Positions 6,206 to 16,525 are shown, counted from the stretch's first letter. The stretch is 64,000 bases of DNA from Hellea sp039977295 (GCA_039977295.1 JBDWDN010000003.1:558001-622000), one strand, 5' to 3'. The notes: generated by a model from the letters alone, not told the origin. Program-made: numbers and translations.

Positions 6206-8833
6206 ATGGCCGATAAGAATTTAGACGAGTATAAATCACTCAAATTTTATAAGCGTAATTCCAAGCCGCGTAAAAACGGCTTTGCGAAATTTAAAGATGA
6301 TGGCTCGCATTATTTTGCGCTGTATAAAGACGGCGATATTGCGCTGATCAGCCAATCTTATGTGAGCGAGGCTGGACGCGATAATGGAATAGAATCTGTC
6401 CGCAAAAACTCTAAGATTAAAACGCGCTATCACTTTGATACGCGCGCGGGCGGGAAGCGCGGATTCTCTCTCAAAGCGGGTAACGGCCAAGAAGTCGCGA
6501 TCAGCCCAAATTACGGGTCAAAAGCCAAAGCCGAATATGCGGCAGGCCGGCTAAATGGCTCGGTTAAGAAAGTTGCGGCTGCGCCTAAGCCGCAAAAGGC
6601 GGCAGCTACGCCCAAGGTACAAAAGACGAAAAAGGTGCAAAAGGCAACAACCGATGGACGGATTGAAAATTATCATCCTCTCGCCTTTTATAAATCCCTC
6701 GGTAATAGCGGCGTCAAGGACGGCTTTGATAGTTTCTCTCATGAGGATGCGCATTACTTCACCTATAACCGCGCCGGCAAAATCGCGCTCATTTCTGAGA
6801 GCTATACCTCTCGCGCGGGCCGCGATAATGGGATCGCCTCTGTTACAAAAAACTTACCGCTAAAAACGCGTTACCAGCATCACATTCATAAAAATGGCAA
6901 AAACTACTTTGATTTGAATGCGGGGAATGGACAGGAAATCGCGACATCTATTTGGTATGGCTCGGGTGCGGCTGCGCTTGCTGGCGCCTCGGCGCTGCGC
7001 GGCGAAAAAGCGAAATCCCCTCGCAAAGCCAATGATGAAGATAATTACCGCCCATTGGCTTTTTATACAAAACACACAAAGGGCCGCAAAAAAGGCATAG
7101 AAACCTTTAAAGGCGATGATGGTCTGTTTTACTTTGCGTATTTTGAAGGCGGCAAGATTCGCTTGATCTCAGAAGGATATCCTACCAAGACGGCCCGCGA
7201 TACAGGCGTCGCCTCTGTTAAGAAAAACATTAAACTCGCCAATCGCTATGATTATCGCGGGCCTTTGAAAAATGGCAAATTTGATTACCGCCTAAAAGCG
7301 GGTAACGGCAAAGAAATCGCCCGATCCGTTTGGTATGGTTCTGCCGCTGCCGCCGCAACAGGCGCGGCTTATCTTATCGGGACGCGAAAACGCCCGGTTC
7401 CGAAAGGAAAGGCTAAGCCTGCCGCAAAAGCAGCGCCTGTGAAAACGGCTCTAGCTGCGCCAAAGCCAAAAGCCGCGCCAAAACCAAAAGTTAAGGCCAA
7501 AGCAAAGCCGAAAGCGGCGCCAATAGTTGCAGCGGCTGCTGCATCTGCAGCGCTTGCAGCCCCTGCAATGGCCAAAGCGGCTAAGCCGGTGCCGCCGCGC
7601 GACAAAGATGATGATTATCTTAAATGCGAGGCCTATCACGGCCATAAGGTGACTGATGAGGCCAATAATGTCGCCTTCTTTAGTCACTCTGATAATAAAG
7701 AATATTTCGTTGTCTATGATGATGACGGTGATGTTCTTATTCGCTCTGAAGGCTTTGACTCGATTTCAAAACGCAGTTCTGAACTTGCGGCTGTGTTACG
7801 CCTGAGGAAAAATAGAAATTACTTCACGCGCATTGAAAAGAACGGATATTTCATGGATGTGCTGAAGGACGAAAATGGCCGCGAAGTTGGCCGGTCTTGC
7901 TTGCGCAAAATTGTGCCGCCTATTGCGGTGGTCCCAGCAGCGGCTGCAGCTGTAGCCGCGCCTACTGCGGCGGCTGTGCCTGCTGCGGCAAGCGGCGGAA
8001 TGGGATGGGGATGGCTGAAATTTCTACTGCCCCTCTTGCTGTTGCTATTGTTAGGGTTTTTTGGATGGAAAGCTTGTAGCGGGAAAAAAGTTGATATTTC
8101 CGGGGCTAAGGCTCAGGCGGAAAAACTGGCCGCCGATAAAGTGGCGGCGACAAAAAAACTGGCAGCGGAGAAAGCAGCGGCGACTAAGAAACTGGCGGCT
8201 GAGAGAGCGGCTGCTACGGAAAAGCTCGCGGCTGAAAAAGCCGCTGCCGTCAAAGCGGCTACGGAAAAACGCCTTGCCGCCGCAGCCGCCGCCACGGCTG
8301 CCACCGCCGAAAAAGCGGTTGCTGTTGTGACGCCGCCGCCAGCCCCAAAGGCTGCCGCTCCTAAAACCGTAACCACGCCAAAAGCAGTTACAGCGAATAT
8401 GAGCCGTCTCTGCAGCGCCTCGCAAACGGTTATCTTTAATGTGCCGAGCTACGCAACGCCGGTAAGTGTTAGCCGCCTTGGGACATTTCCTGAATTTGGA
8501 GATAGTCACGGCCTGACGCCTGCGCAGTTTCATAGCAAGCTCGCCAATCGTTTCGCCTCAAGCGCATTCGATGCGAGATATCTAAACTATTTGGCCAGAT
8601 CACTGGGTTATAAAAATGGGTTTAGTGATATGTCCGCAGCCGATTTCTCTAATGAGACGCTTGCTAAAGGCACGAAAGGTTTGCTGGGCTATGGCGAATT
8701 TCACGGCATTGCTTTTTCACAGCTTGATGTGAGTTCACCGCGTGACCTAGAAGCCTTCCGTATTCGCGCGGCCAATGGCACAGATATTCACTTTATGAAG
8801 ACTTGCGGCAATTACATGTATGTCTGCAATTAA
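6206..8833 (+). CDS. Membrane protein with four YegP/DUF1508-like repeats
   Basis: An 875-residue protein with an unusual layout. Three clear DUF1508 (YegP) type repeats lie at about 10-118, 155-265 and 280-392, each with a K/R-x-GF block, a tyrosine-rich strand, ALISxSYxSxAGRDNGIxSV and AGNGQEIA. A fourth, degenerate copy lies at about 470-568. Ala/Lys/Pro-rich linkers separate them. A membrane span follows at 603-622, then an alanine-rich coiled-coil with repeating KLAAEKAAAT units (634-705), and an unknown C-terminal domain (731-875) containing four cysteines. GGAGG lies a few bases before the ATG. YegP domains are usually 50-110 residues and of unknown function. The single span suggests that repeats and C-terminus are on opposite membrane sides. 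Confidence 0.85.
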   Translation: MADKNLDEYKSLKFYKRNSKPRKNGFAKFKDDGSHYFALYKDGDIALISQSYVSEAGRDNGIESVRKNSKIKTRYHFDTRAGGKRGFSLKAGNGQEVAISPNYGSKAKAEYAAGRLNGSVKKVAAAPKPQKAAATPKVQKTKKVQKATTDGRIENYHPLAFYKSLGNSGVKDGFDSFSHEDAHYFTYNRAGKIALISESYTSRAGRDNGIASVTKNLPLKTRYQHHIHKNGKNYFDLNAGNGQEIATSIWYGSGAAALAGASALRGEKAKSPRKANDEDNYRPLAFYTKHTKGRKKGIETFKGDDGLFYFAYFEGGKIRLISEGYPTKTARDTGVASVKKNIKLANRYDYRGPLKNGKFDYRLKAGNGKEIARSVWYGSAAAAATGAAYLIGTRKRPVPKGKAKPAAKAAPVKTALAAPKPKAAPKPKVKAKAKPKAAPIVAAAAASAALAAPAMAKAAKPVPPRDKDDDYLKCEAYHGHKVTDEANNVAFFSHSDNKEYFVVYDDDGDVLIRSEGFDSISKRSSELAAVLRLRKNRNYFTRIEKNGYFMDVLKDENGREVGRSCLRKIVPPIAVVPAAAAAVAAPTAAAVPAAASGGMGWGWLKFLLPLLLLLLLGFFGWKACSGKKVDISGAKAQAEKLAADKVAATKKLAAEKAAATKKLAAERAAATEKLAAEKAAAVKAATEKRLAAAAAATAATAEKAVAVVTPPPAPKAAAPKTVTTPKAVTANMSRLCSASQTVIFNVPSYATPVSVSRLGTFPEFGDSHGLTPAQFHSKLANRFASSAFDARYLNYLARSLGYKNGFSDMSAADFSNETLAKGTKGLLGYGEFHGIAFSQLDVSSPRDLEAFRIRAANGTDIHFMKTCGNYMYVCN

Positions 8834-8853
8834 TTAGGCCCAAATGACTAAAG

Positions 8854-8892
8854 AAAAGCCCCCATGCGCTCTTTGGCGCTGGGGGCTTTTTT
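8854..8892. terminator. Bidirectional terminator
   Basis: AAAAGCCCCC and GGGGGCTTTT form a strong stem with an inner GCGC/GCGC helix. An A run lies on the left and a T run on the right. It sits between the convergent ends of the YegP-repeat gene and rhlE and can serve both. Confidence 0.9.
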
Positions 8893-8915
8893 GTGTCTAA
8901 TTTTAAGAGATCTTT

Positions 8916-10739
8916 TTAAGAACCCTTGCGGTGAGGGGATTTACCGCCTGGCTTTCCGGGGCCTTTATTGGGGCGTTTGCCGTAACGCTGGGGCGCCTTT
9001 GGGCCATCTGATTTTGGCCCGCCAGACTGACCGTCACGGCGCGGCTTTCGGCTATGCTGTTTGGCGTGATCTGCTTGGTTCTTTGCCTTGCGCTCGGCGC
9101 GCGATTCGCCCCCTGGCCTCCCGTTAGATTTATTACCGCCAGTTTGATTTCCACGCGCGGGCGCTTTACGGCGGCGTTCACTATTATTGTCACTGCCCCA
9201 GCTTTTCTTACGGGCAGGTCTCTCGCTCTGAGGTTTGGCGCCTTGTGGTCTGTCACCTTGCGGTCTTTGGCCCCTTGGTTTGTCCGAGCGAGGTTTGTCA
9301 GAACGGGGCCGCTCATCGCGAGAGCGGGCCTCGCGCGGCTTGTTCTCACGCGATTCATTTGAGGGATTGCGAGGTCTCTCAGAGGCTTTGCGGCCGTCAG
9401 ATCTGTTTTCGCTGCTCCGGTTATCTCTGTTTTCGTTACCCCGGCTTTGATTATCCTTATCACGGCCGCCAAAAGACTTTTTCTCTCTATCTTTGGAGAA
9501 GCGGGCTTTCTTTTTAGATTTACCGCGGCCCTTGCGAGGCTCATGTTTTGGCTCTGCGGGTTTCACAATGGGTTTACGTGTCTTAAGCGCGCGGGCCTTT
9601 TGCGTGAAATCTTCGGGTAGCGGGACAACGGGGATTTCAGTTTTAAGAAGTTTTTGAATGTCTTTCAGATAAGGGCGTTCTTCCTTATCGACAAATGCAT
9701 GAGCAACGCCTGAGCGGTTAGCACGGGCCGTGCGCCCAATACGGTGAACATATTGTTCTGGGACATTTGGAATTTCGAAATTAAAAACATGGGTAATGCC
9801 TGGAATATCAATACCTCGCGCGGCGACATCTGTTGCAACGAGGACTTTGACGCGGTCCTCCCGAAAGGCGAGGAGAGCTTTTTGGCGTTGGGCTTGAGAT
9901 TTATTTCCGTGAATCGCCATGGAATCGATGCCGATTTGACCCAGGCGTTTAACAACACGGTCGGCGCCGTGCTTGGTGCGTGTAAAGACAAGGGCGCGGT
10001 CAACCGTTGGCTCGAGCAGTGAGAGGCCAAGCAAATCTTGTTTCTCAGCTTTGCTAACGAATGACAGGCGCTGCTCTACTTTTTCAGCCGTGGAATTTGC
10101 AGGGCTTACTGAAACGGTGACAGGATTTTTGGTAAATTGTCCAGCGAGCTTTTTAATGGCGGGCACCATCGTCGCCGAGAAGAATAATGTCTGGCGCTCT
10201 TTGGGGAGCTGCGGAACAATTTTCTTTAGCGCGTGAATAAAGCCCATATCCATCATCTGGTCGGCCTCATCGAGAATTAGAAATTCAATATCTCTTAGCG
10301 TAACCGCGCGGCGATCAAGAAGGTCAATTAACCGCCCAGGCGTTGCGACGATAACATCATTTCCGCCCGAGAGACGCTTAATTTGGCGCTGAATGGGCAC
10401 GCCGCCATAAACAATAGCGACGGAAAGAAATTCCATATTCTTCCCATATTCTCTAACCGATTCCGCAATTTGGGAGGCCAGTTCACGCGTCGGCGCGAGG
10501 ATGAGCCCGCGCGCGCCTTTCTTTGGCGGCTCTTCATCTTTGAGGAAGATGTGGTTGAGGAGCGGCAATGAAAAGGCCGCCGTCTTGCCCGTTCCGGTTT
10601 GGGCAATGCCCATTAAGTCACGTCCCTTTAACACGTCAGGGATGGCTTGTAGTTGAATAGGGGTAGGGGTGGTGTAGCCAAGTTCGTCCAGCGCAGCATT
10701 AAGCGGCGCGGCAAGATTCAGCGATTTAAAATCAGACAT
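8916..10739 (-). CDS. rhlE: DEAD-box RNA helicase, RhlE type
   Basis: An ATP-dependent RNA helicase of 607 residues from the chosen start MSDFKSLNLA. An upstream in-frame ATG would add 25 poorly conserved residues. Motifs in order: Q motif PTPIQLQAIP, motif I AQTGTGKT (46-53), PTRELA, TPGR, DEAD (157-160), SAT (188-190), then ARGIDIPG and HRIGRTAR in the second RecA domain. From about residue 385 the protein is a long disordered tail rich in Arg, Lys, Gly, Asn and Asp (repeated SDKPRG/ERPQGD-like units), typical of RhlE proteins that bind structured RNA in ribosome assembly or mRNA decay. Not in an obvious operon. Confidence 0.94.
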   Translation of the reverse strand: MSDFKSLNLAAPLNAALDELGYTTPTPIQLQAIPDVLKGRDLMGIAQTGTGKTAAFSLPLLNHIFLKDEEPPKKGARGLILAPTRELASQIAESVREYGKNMEFLSVAIVYGGVPIQRQIKRLSGGNDVIVATPGRLIDLLDRRAVTLRDIEFLILDEADQMMDMGFIHALKKIVPQLPKERQTLFFSATMVPAIKKLAGQFTKNPVTVSVSPANSTAEKVEQRLSFVSKAEKQDLLGLSLLEPTVDRALVFTRTKHGADRVVKRLGQIGIDSMAIHGNKSQAQRQKALLAFREDRVKVLVATDVAARGIDIPGITHVFNFEIPNVPEQYVHRIGRTARANRSGVAHAFVDKEERPYLKDIQKLLKTEIPVVPLPEDFTQKARALKTRKPIVKPAEPKHEPRKGRGKSKKKARFSKDREKKSFGGRDKDNQSRGNENRDNRSSENRSDGRKASERPRNPSNESRENKPREARSRDERPRSDKPRSDKPRGQRPQGDRPQGAKPQSERPARKKSWGSDNNSERRRKAPARGNQTGGNKSNGRPGGESRAERKAKNQADHAKQHSRKPRRDGQSGGPKSDGPKAPQRYGKRPNKGPGKPGGKSPHRKGS

Positions 10740-10904
10740 ATAAGGACTCTTTCGGAGGGTCACGTTGAAAGGGACCCATGCGAGCTTTGCGCTCCAAGAG
10801 TCGTGGCCCATCATTGAGCCAATATTAAAAGCTATGTGTTGGCATAGCGCGTATGAAGCGCCGCCTAAGCGTCTTGGGGCGTAATGTCAAATGCTGTCAT
10901 CAGC

Positions 10905-13900
10905 CTAGCTTGACAGAAAACGTAGCGCGTCCCGTCCTGGCATGAAGAAGTATCCGCCGCCTTTCATGGTGACGAAGGATTTAAGGCCCGTGATAGGAAT
11001 TTCTTGCCCGGGGGCCTGAATGGTGAATTGGAGGTTATCTTTCACCCCGCTAACCGTCGTCTTATCACTCGCCAAGTCCTTATGAATGCCCTGGGCCGTT
11101 ATCGGATCGACTTCCTTGCGCAGGCCGTGGAATTTGGATGAGGCGACCCAGGTTTGCTGCACGAATTCAAATTGCCGATCAATATCAGCATTGAGACACA
11201 TAAAGAATGTGCCTTTTTTATTGCCCTGAATATAACTGCGGCCCCGGCGAAGAATGCGGTGACGATTGACAATGCCTAACGCGTCGGCGCTATCAGTCTC
11301 TAGACCGTCGCGCGGATTAGCCCGGCGAATATGGGACCCGTAAGGACAGGCATGCCCCTGTGGATCGTCTTGCCCAAAAAGAAACTCATTTTCAGGTGTC
11401 CATGTGGGGTCTAAATCTTCCTTATATTCGAAATCAAAATGACCGCCTGTTTCGCGGTGAATGCGGACCGGGTTCTCCATCAAGGACCGTCCATCTTGCC
11501 AGCGGCCCATCATTTTGGCTTGAATAACATCTTTGGCTTTTTGAAGGCGTTTTTTGTCCTTAGCTGGGGATCCCGTGACAGGACAAATGCCCTTGGCAAT
11601 TTCTTTTGTAACGGCATGGAAATCTTTAACATCTTGTTCAAGCTGGCGAATAACAAGGTAAGATCCATTGCGTCCCAAATCACGCAAGGTATTTGAACCT
11701 GTGGGCTCAAATTTTGGATAACGCTGCGGTTGGTGCTGCACGGTCGCCGGTAAATCTCGGGCTCCGTCTCTTATGGCTTCGACTTGCGGGGAGGGCGGAT
11801 AATAATCGCGGTTATCCTTATAGCCTAAAATAAACTCACCGGGATTGACCAAGTGATGACTATCGGCATTTGCAGCCGCGCGGCGTGTTCCCCGCAAGAT
11901 CGGCTGTGAGACGCCGTCAACAAAACCAAAGGGCTCTTTTGCGAGCTCGCCCTTTTTCAAATCCTCAAAATCTATTTGGGTGGATGACAAGCCATAGCGG
12001 CTCATTAAATCAGTTTGGGTCTTGATGAGTTTTTTCAAGTCAGCTTGATCAACAGCATAGACCAATAGGACGGCATGGCAGGGCTTCTCCTGCGTGCCCC
12101 AATCCCAATGCTCTGGCGCGTCTGTTTCCGCGTCGCCTAGGATGTTCTTGCGGGATTTATTATCCATGCCGAGCGATAAAACAGGCGGGAATTTTGTGCG
12201 CGGGGTCTCGCCCATTAATTCCTCTGCGCCGGTCCAAGCGGTATCTTGCGTTAAGTCCGTCCCAAGACCAAGCCGCGCCAAGCCGCCTTTGGCGAAGGCA
12301 ATATAGCTTGCGCGCTGCGCAGGGGATGTTTCCCCAAATGTAATACTGGGCAAGACATCGCGGACCCAATTTTTAAAATTATCGGTTTCCTGACCGGGCT
12401 CAGGGTCAGGGTCATTTGAATGAATTCTAAGGCACGCCCCCGCCTTTAATTTACCGGCGCCTGTGAACATGAGACTTTGGATGCGTTCTGTTTGAATGGT
12501 ATGAGCGGGGCGGGTTCGCGAGCCAAAGAGGTCAAGCCAGGCTTCGGCGTCAGACGGGCTATCGATCCGCGCTATGCCGTCGCGAATGAGGGCGTTGCGG
12601 CGGATTTGTTCAGCGGAAATATTGGGATAGGCCGAGAACCAAAACGGCGTCGGTATCATAGACCCGCGCGCATAGCGTTTAAAGCGGTCACCATCTTGTG
12701 AGCCTTTAAGGAAGAGCAGGTTCGTTTCAGGAAAGCCCACCGAATGGCTCCAAGCACCTGTCAGGCCAAAGCTTGCCTTGGTGATGAAGTCTTCTAAGTA
12801 ATTTTCAAAACTGCCGTCATAATTTGAATAAAAGACGTAGTTATTTGTCTTTGGCAGATGTACCCAACGCGCATAATGCACCGTCCCAATCGATCCCAAA
12901 AAACCTGGACGATAGGAATGATTTTTAAGCCCCTCTAAAATAATGTTGAGCGCCAAAGGCAAGGTGAAACGGCGGCGGAACTGTTCGGGCACAAGGCGGA
13001 CAACGGAAATCATATGGTTTTGCGCCACGACATTGTTTTCGCGTGACATGATCTCATTTAGGTTAGAGGTTTGCGTCTCCGCGTCATGCGGTTTGTTACG
13101 GATTTCGGAGGCGCGAATGAGGGCGTATAAGAGTCCCACAAAAGCCGCGATGAAAAATAATGTCACCGGGATGGCGAGGATAAAGGCGATGAGGGTTTCG
13201 CCCAGACGGGTGGTGGCCCATCTATCAAGATGGATTGCGAGCGAGATAAGCACCGCAAGCCCCACTGTGGTTTTCCAGAAAGCCTTAACTGTGAATTTCT
13301 TACCGATGATGTAGCGGTTAAAGACGAGGTAAGTAATCATCATGGCGGTGGACGCGAATAGCGGCACAAATATCCATGACAGCGCCCAGTTTTCAGGGCT
13401 ATTGGTTAATCCTGTGACGTCCTTCCAAGAGAAAAATGTCGTAACAAAAACTAGGGTGAAAAAACTCGCAAAGACCCCCGCGAGCACAGCTTTGTTTTTC
13501 ATGAAATTAAATTTGGGGAAACTGAGGCTAAAGGCATAGACGGCCGCCGTGAGTATAATGCTGAGCAGAAGCGGGTAGAAAATAAGGTGCTGCAGTCCCG
13601 CATCGGCCCAGCGGTTGAGCACAGTAAAATCGGTAACCGGCCCGTCAATTGCGCCCATGAGGCGGAGCTGGTTTATGCCAATAGAGAGCGTTGTAATTGC
13701 CATCATAAATGTTGTCAGTATGGCGGAGAGAGACCGTTCTGGCCGAACGCGTTTTTTAATTATGGCCATTCCCGCAAAGACAATCGTAAATCCTAAGGCC
13801 CAGAACCAAGGATATAGACCTATCCGGAAAAACTGAAGGCCCCGCGCATTTAGAAGTTTAATTTGTAAGCTCTCGGGCAGATAAGGATAGGCAGATTGAT

Positions 13901-16454
13901 AGGCTATGAAGATAACAAGGCCGAAGATAAACCAAAAGATCGACCCCATTCGCGCGAAACCCAGGCTGTAAACATTGTCCAGCCCATTGCGCAGCTTTCT
14001 GGCAATAATCGCGGCGCCCATCGAAAAGAGGAATGCCATAAACAAGGCAAAGGCGATGTTTAACGGGCTGTGATAAATAAATAATGTGCCCAGTCCATTG
14101 GGTATCTCTTCAAGTCCGACGGGGTTTGAAAGCAAGTTTGTACCCGCGCTGTCACCCGCAAGACGGCAACCCGCATCTTTGGCGGCCGCGCAGAGCTGTT
14201 CCCGCTTAGAGGCGCCGCCAAAGAGAACCAGAGAGACCAGCGCCGTTACGGCTAGGTATAATAAACCAAAATAAGCGATGAAGTTTCGCGGGAACATTTT
14301 GATCACGGCGCTTGGTAACCCGCCGCCAAGATTCCATTCGGAATCTACTTTTTCCGCATAATTAGGCGGGGTAGAATTCTCAAGAGTCCAGCGCGCCTTT
14401 GCAACATTAGGGTGGCTCGTTTCAATCTCTGGCGCGCTTAAGGCGCTGCGAACTGTCTCAAGGATTTGCTGCGGAGATTGCGCCCCAGTGCCTTCGCCCT
14501 CACTGTCAATTTTTGAAATTGTATCAATTGCAAATTCAGCCAGCGTGTCTTCTGCGCGAATACGGTCAGAGGCCAAACCCGCTGTGCCTGAAAAACCAAG
14601 CCCGTTACGGCGTTTGCCCGAGAGGAATTCAGGCCAAGATGATTGCGCCAATTCAATAGCGTGATCTTGGAGATGCCCGACCATGGCTTCACGTTTTTTA
14701 ACGCAGCCCGCTTTTTTATAGATGTGATAAAGCTCTTCGCCAAAATACTTACACAACGCATTGATCACGTCATCTTCGTCGCCATCCGCGCCCATTTCCA
14801 TGACCAGATAAGAGGGCTCTGATTTATTATCGCCTGAGATAACAGAGAGGCTCATAAAATGGATACAGTTGGTCGCAAGGATTTTTTTGCGCGCATCTTC
14901 ACTGGCAGGGTTTCCGAGTTTTTCAATCTCTTTTATAATGAGCGTGTCGCGCTCCAGACGCGTCTCGAGATCACCGCATACTTCCGTGCAAAATGTATAA
15001 AGATTTTGGCTTGGTTCAGTGCCGCGAGATTGCGCCGCCGCGATATGGGCGGGCATTGTAAATGTGGCGGGCAGGGAATCGGGTAGTGTTAGAAATCGTC
15101 CTAAGGGCGCTTTGAGCGCAAATTCAGGTAATTGCGTTAGGCCTTCCAGCATTTTATGCAGCATGTCCCGCGCCCAATATTGCCCGAAACAAGGATGGGT
15201 GCCGTCTTTGGGATTAAACGGGTTTTTGATAACTTCATTGGGGCCGAAATTGAGATAATCAGCATTATTGCGTTTAGGCGCGCCTTCCGAAAAATCAGAT
15301 AATAGTTCAGGCTGAGGGAAAGCGTCAGCGTCTCGCATTGTCTCCGAGAGCATCATGCAGATCATGTCGCCGACTTTAAAATCTGTTCCGTGTAGATTAA
15401 AATCGGTTTTCACGCGGCGATAAAGCTGCCCTGTGGTCGGGGTCAGGCGCATGGCTTCGTCCAGCGCGATCACGCCGTGTTTTCGAACGCGGGAGACGTA
15501 ATCCACTATCGAGACTTCTTTTTCCTGCAGCGTTGACAAAATATTGGCAAAGGAGGTTCCCGCCAAGATAACCACAGTGCCCGCAATTTCATAAACTGTA
15601 TTGATGATGTGCTGATCATAATCATCCTCTGAAATCTCTGGGAAGTGATGCCGCACGGCTTGAAACCTTGCGATCAAAGATCCTGCAGCCGGAGTATGTT
15701 TCTCGCTCATGGAATAGCGAATGGCCTTAACATATTGCCCAGAAGCGTAGCGGTCGCCAAAACGGAGCAGACCAATACGGTCGCCAATATTTGTGAAGGC
15801 ATGACCAAAGATCATTTGCGACCAGAGAAGTAATTGCTCGGACTGTATAGACAGGCCTTTCAGCTTAACTTTATCGCTCTTGCCTTTATTGCGAATGGCG
15901 GTGGCGAGGCGCAGCAGCAGGGTCGGCTTTTCTGGCATTGCCAATCCCGTTAGCTCGGCGGCGACGAGATAAGGCACTAAATAGCTGTAATCTTTGACGG
16001 CGTTAAATTTTTCGTCAGTGCCGCTAATATGAAGAATGGTGTCTAAGGCTTTATCCACCGCGCGCTGGGCAATGGCGTCAAAGACCTGTGTGTCCGTGCG
16101 GCGCATTTTCGGCGGATGGTCAAAGGCCCGGCGTAATATTTCCCAGCGCTCGGTCTTGCCGGGGCTTGGCGCGCCAAGAACGAATTCCATGTCAGGCGTC
16201 GCGCTGCGGATAAGATCGTCATAATGAGCGAGGCTGATATGATCTTTAAAAGGGCCACGCAGAATATCCATGACGTCGCCATGGCGCGCGATATAGTGAA
16301 TATTTAGAGCTGGCTTGGAGCCTTTCGCAGCCAGCGTATAGGTTTTACTGTGGCGCGAACCATCAGCAAATATCCAAGCTGCCATAGCTTTTTGCTGCTC
16401 ACTATTGGGCAGGTTTTTACCGTTTGATTTAATCGGTGATAATGTTTGCGCCAT
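10905..16454 (-). CDS. Cytochrome P450-like / multi-span membrane / DyP-type peroxidase fusion
   Basis: A single open frame of 1849 residues. Residues 1-460 look like a cytochrome P450: ExxR helix K with EAMR (333-336), and a heme-thiolate loop DGTHPCFG with Cys422, while the I helix (about 285-305) lacks the usual acid-Thr pair. Residues 530-585 may form a small alpha/beta domain. About ten hydrophobic spans cover 720-1115. Residues 1140-1300 form a soluble domain I cannot name. Residues 1360-1849 are a DyP-type peroxidase with GFVDG (1510-1514, catalytic Asp1513), a proximal His in GSHIRRANPRD (His1708) and Arg in ILRRGRSY. The two heme domains would sit on the same side of the membrane if the span number is even. 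It is divergent from an SRPBCC gene, with a palindrome between. Substrate unknown. Confidence 0.85.
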   Translation of the reverse strand: MAQTLSPIKSNGKNLPNSEQQKAMAAWIFADGSRHSKTYTLAAKGSKPALNIHYIARHGDVMDILRGPFKDHISLAHYDDLIRSATPDMEFVLGAPSPGKTERWEILRRAFDHPPKMRRTDTQVFDAIAQRAVDKALDTILHISGTDEKFNAVKDYSYLVPYLVAAELTGLAMPEKPTLLLRLATAIRNKGKSDKVKLKGLSIQSEQLLLWSQMIFGHAFTNIGDRIGLLRFGDRYASGQYVKAIRYSMSEKHTPAAGSLIARFQAVRHHFPEISEDDYDQHIINTVYEIAGTVVILAGTSFANILSTLQEKEVSIVDYVSRVRKHGVIALDEAMRLTPTTGQLYRRVKTDFNLHGTDFKVGDMICMMLSETMRDADAFPQPELLSDFSEGAPKRNNADYLNFGPNEVIKNPFNPKDGTHPCFGQYWARDMLHKMLEGLTQLPEFALKAPLGRFLTLPDSLPATFTMPAHIAAAQSRGTEPSQNLYTFCTEVCGDLETRLERDTLIIKEIEKLGNPASEDARKKILATNCIHFMSLSVISGDNKSEPSYLVMEMGADGDEDDVINALCKYFGEELYHIYKKAGCVKKREAMVGHLQDHAIELAQSSWPEFLSGKRRNGLGFSGTAGLASDRIRAEDTLAEFAIDTISKIDSEGEGTGAQSPQQILETVRSALSAPEIETSHPNVAKARWTLENSTPPNYAEKVDSEWNLGGGLPSAVIKMFPRNFIAYFGLLYLAVTALVSLVLFGGASKREQLCAAAKDAGCRLAGDSAGTNLLSNPVGLEEIPNGLGTLFIYHSPLNIAFALFMAFLFSMGAAIIARKLRNGLDNVYSLGFARMGSIFWFIFGLVIFIAYQSAYPYLPESLQIKLLNARGLQFFRIGLYPWFWALGFTIVFAGMAIIKKRVRPERSLSAILTTFMMAITTLSIGINQLRLMGAIDGPVTDFTVLNRWADAGLQHLIFYPLLLSIILTAAVYAFSLSFPKFNFMKNKAVLAGVFASFFTLVFVTTFFSWKDVTGLTNSPENWALSWIFVPLFASTAMMITYLVFNRYIIGKKFTVKAFWKTTVGLAVLISLAIHLDRWATTRLGETLIAFILAIPVTLFFIAAFVGLLYALIRASEIRNKPHDAETQTSNLNEIMSRENNVVAQNHMISVVRLVPEQFRRRFTLPLALNIILEGLKNHSYRPGFLGSIGTVHYARWVHLPKTNNYVFYSNYDGSFENYLEDFITKASFGLTGAWSHSVGFPETNLLFLKGSQDGDRFKRYARGSMIPTPFWFSAYPNISAEQIRRNALIRDGIARIDSPSDAEAWLDLFGSRTRPAHTIQTERIQSLMFTGAGKLKAGACLRIHSNDPDPEPGQETDNFKNWVRDVLPSITFGETSPAQRASYIAFAKGGLARLGLGTDLTQDTAWTGAEELMGETPRTKFPPVLSLGMDNKSRKNILGDAETDAPEHWDWGTQEKPCHAVLLVYAVDQADLKKLIKTQTDLMSRYGLSSTQIDFEDLKKGELAKEPFGFVDGVSQPILRGTRRAAANADSHHLVNPGEFILGYKDNRDYYPPSPQVEAIRDGARDLPATVQHQPQRYPKFEPTGSNTLRDLGRNGSYLVIRQLEQDVKDFHAVTKEIAKGICPVTGSPAKDKKRLQKAKDVIQAKMMGRWQDGRSLMENPVRIHRETGGHFDFEYKEDLDPTWTPENEFLFGQDDPQGHACPYGSHIRRANPRDGLETDSADALGIVNRHRILRRGRSYIQGNKKGTFFMCLNADIDRQFEFVQQTWVASSKFHGLRKEVDPITAQGIHKDLASDKTTVSGVKDNLQFTIQAPGQEIPITGLKSFVTMKGGGYFFMPGRDALRFLSS

Positions 16455-16525
16455 GCTAAACCCCCATCCACCCTATAAGGGCCTTAAAAGCCATATAAGG
16501 TCAATGTCCTTTTTGCCTTTTGAGG

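Noticed and set aside
8051..8533. Antisense frame of 160 residues opposite the coiled-coil of the YegP-repeat protein
   Set aside because: It arises from the alanine/lysine-rich repeats on the other strand; its arginine/serine/glycine content is typical shadow composition.
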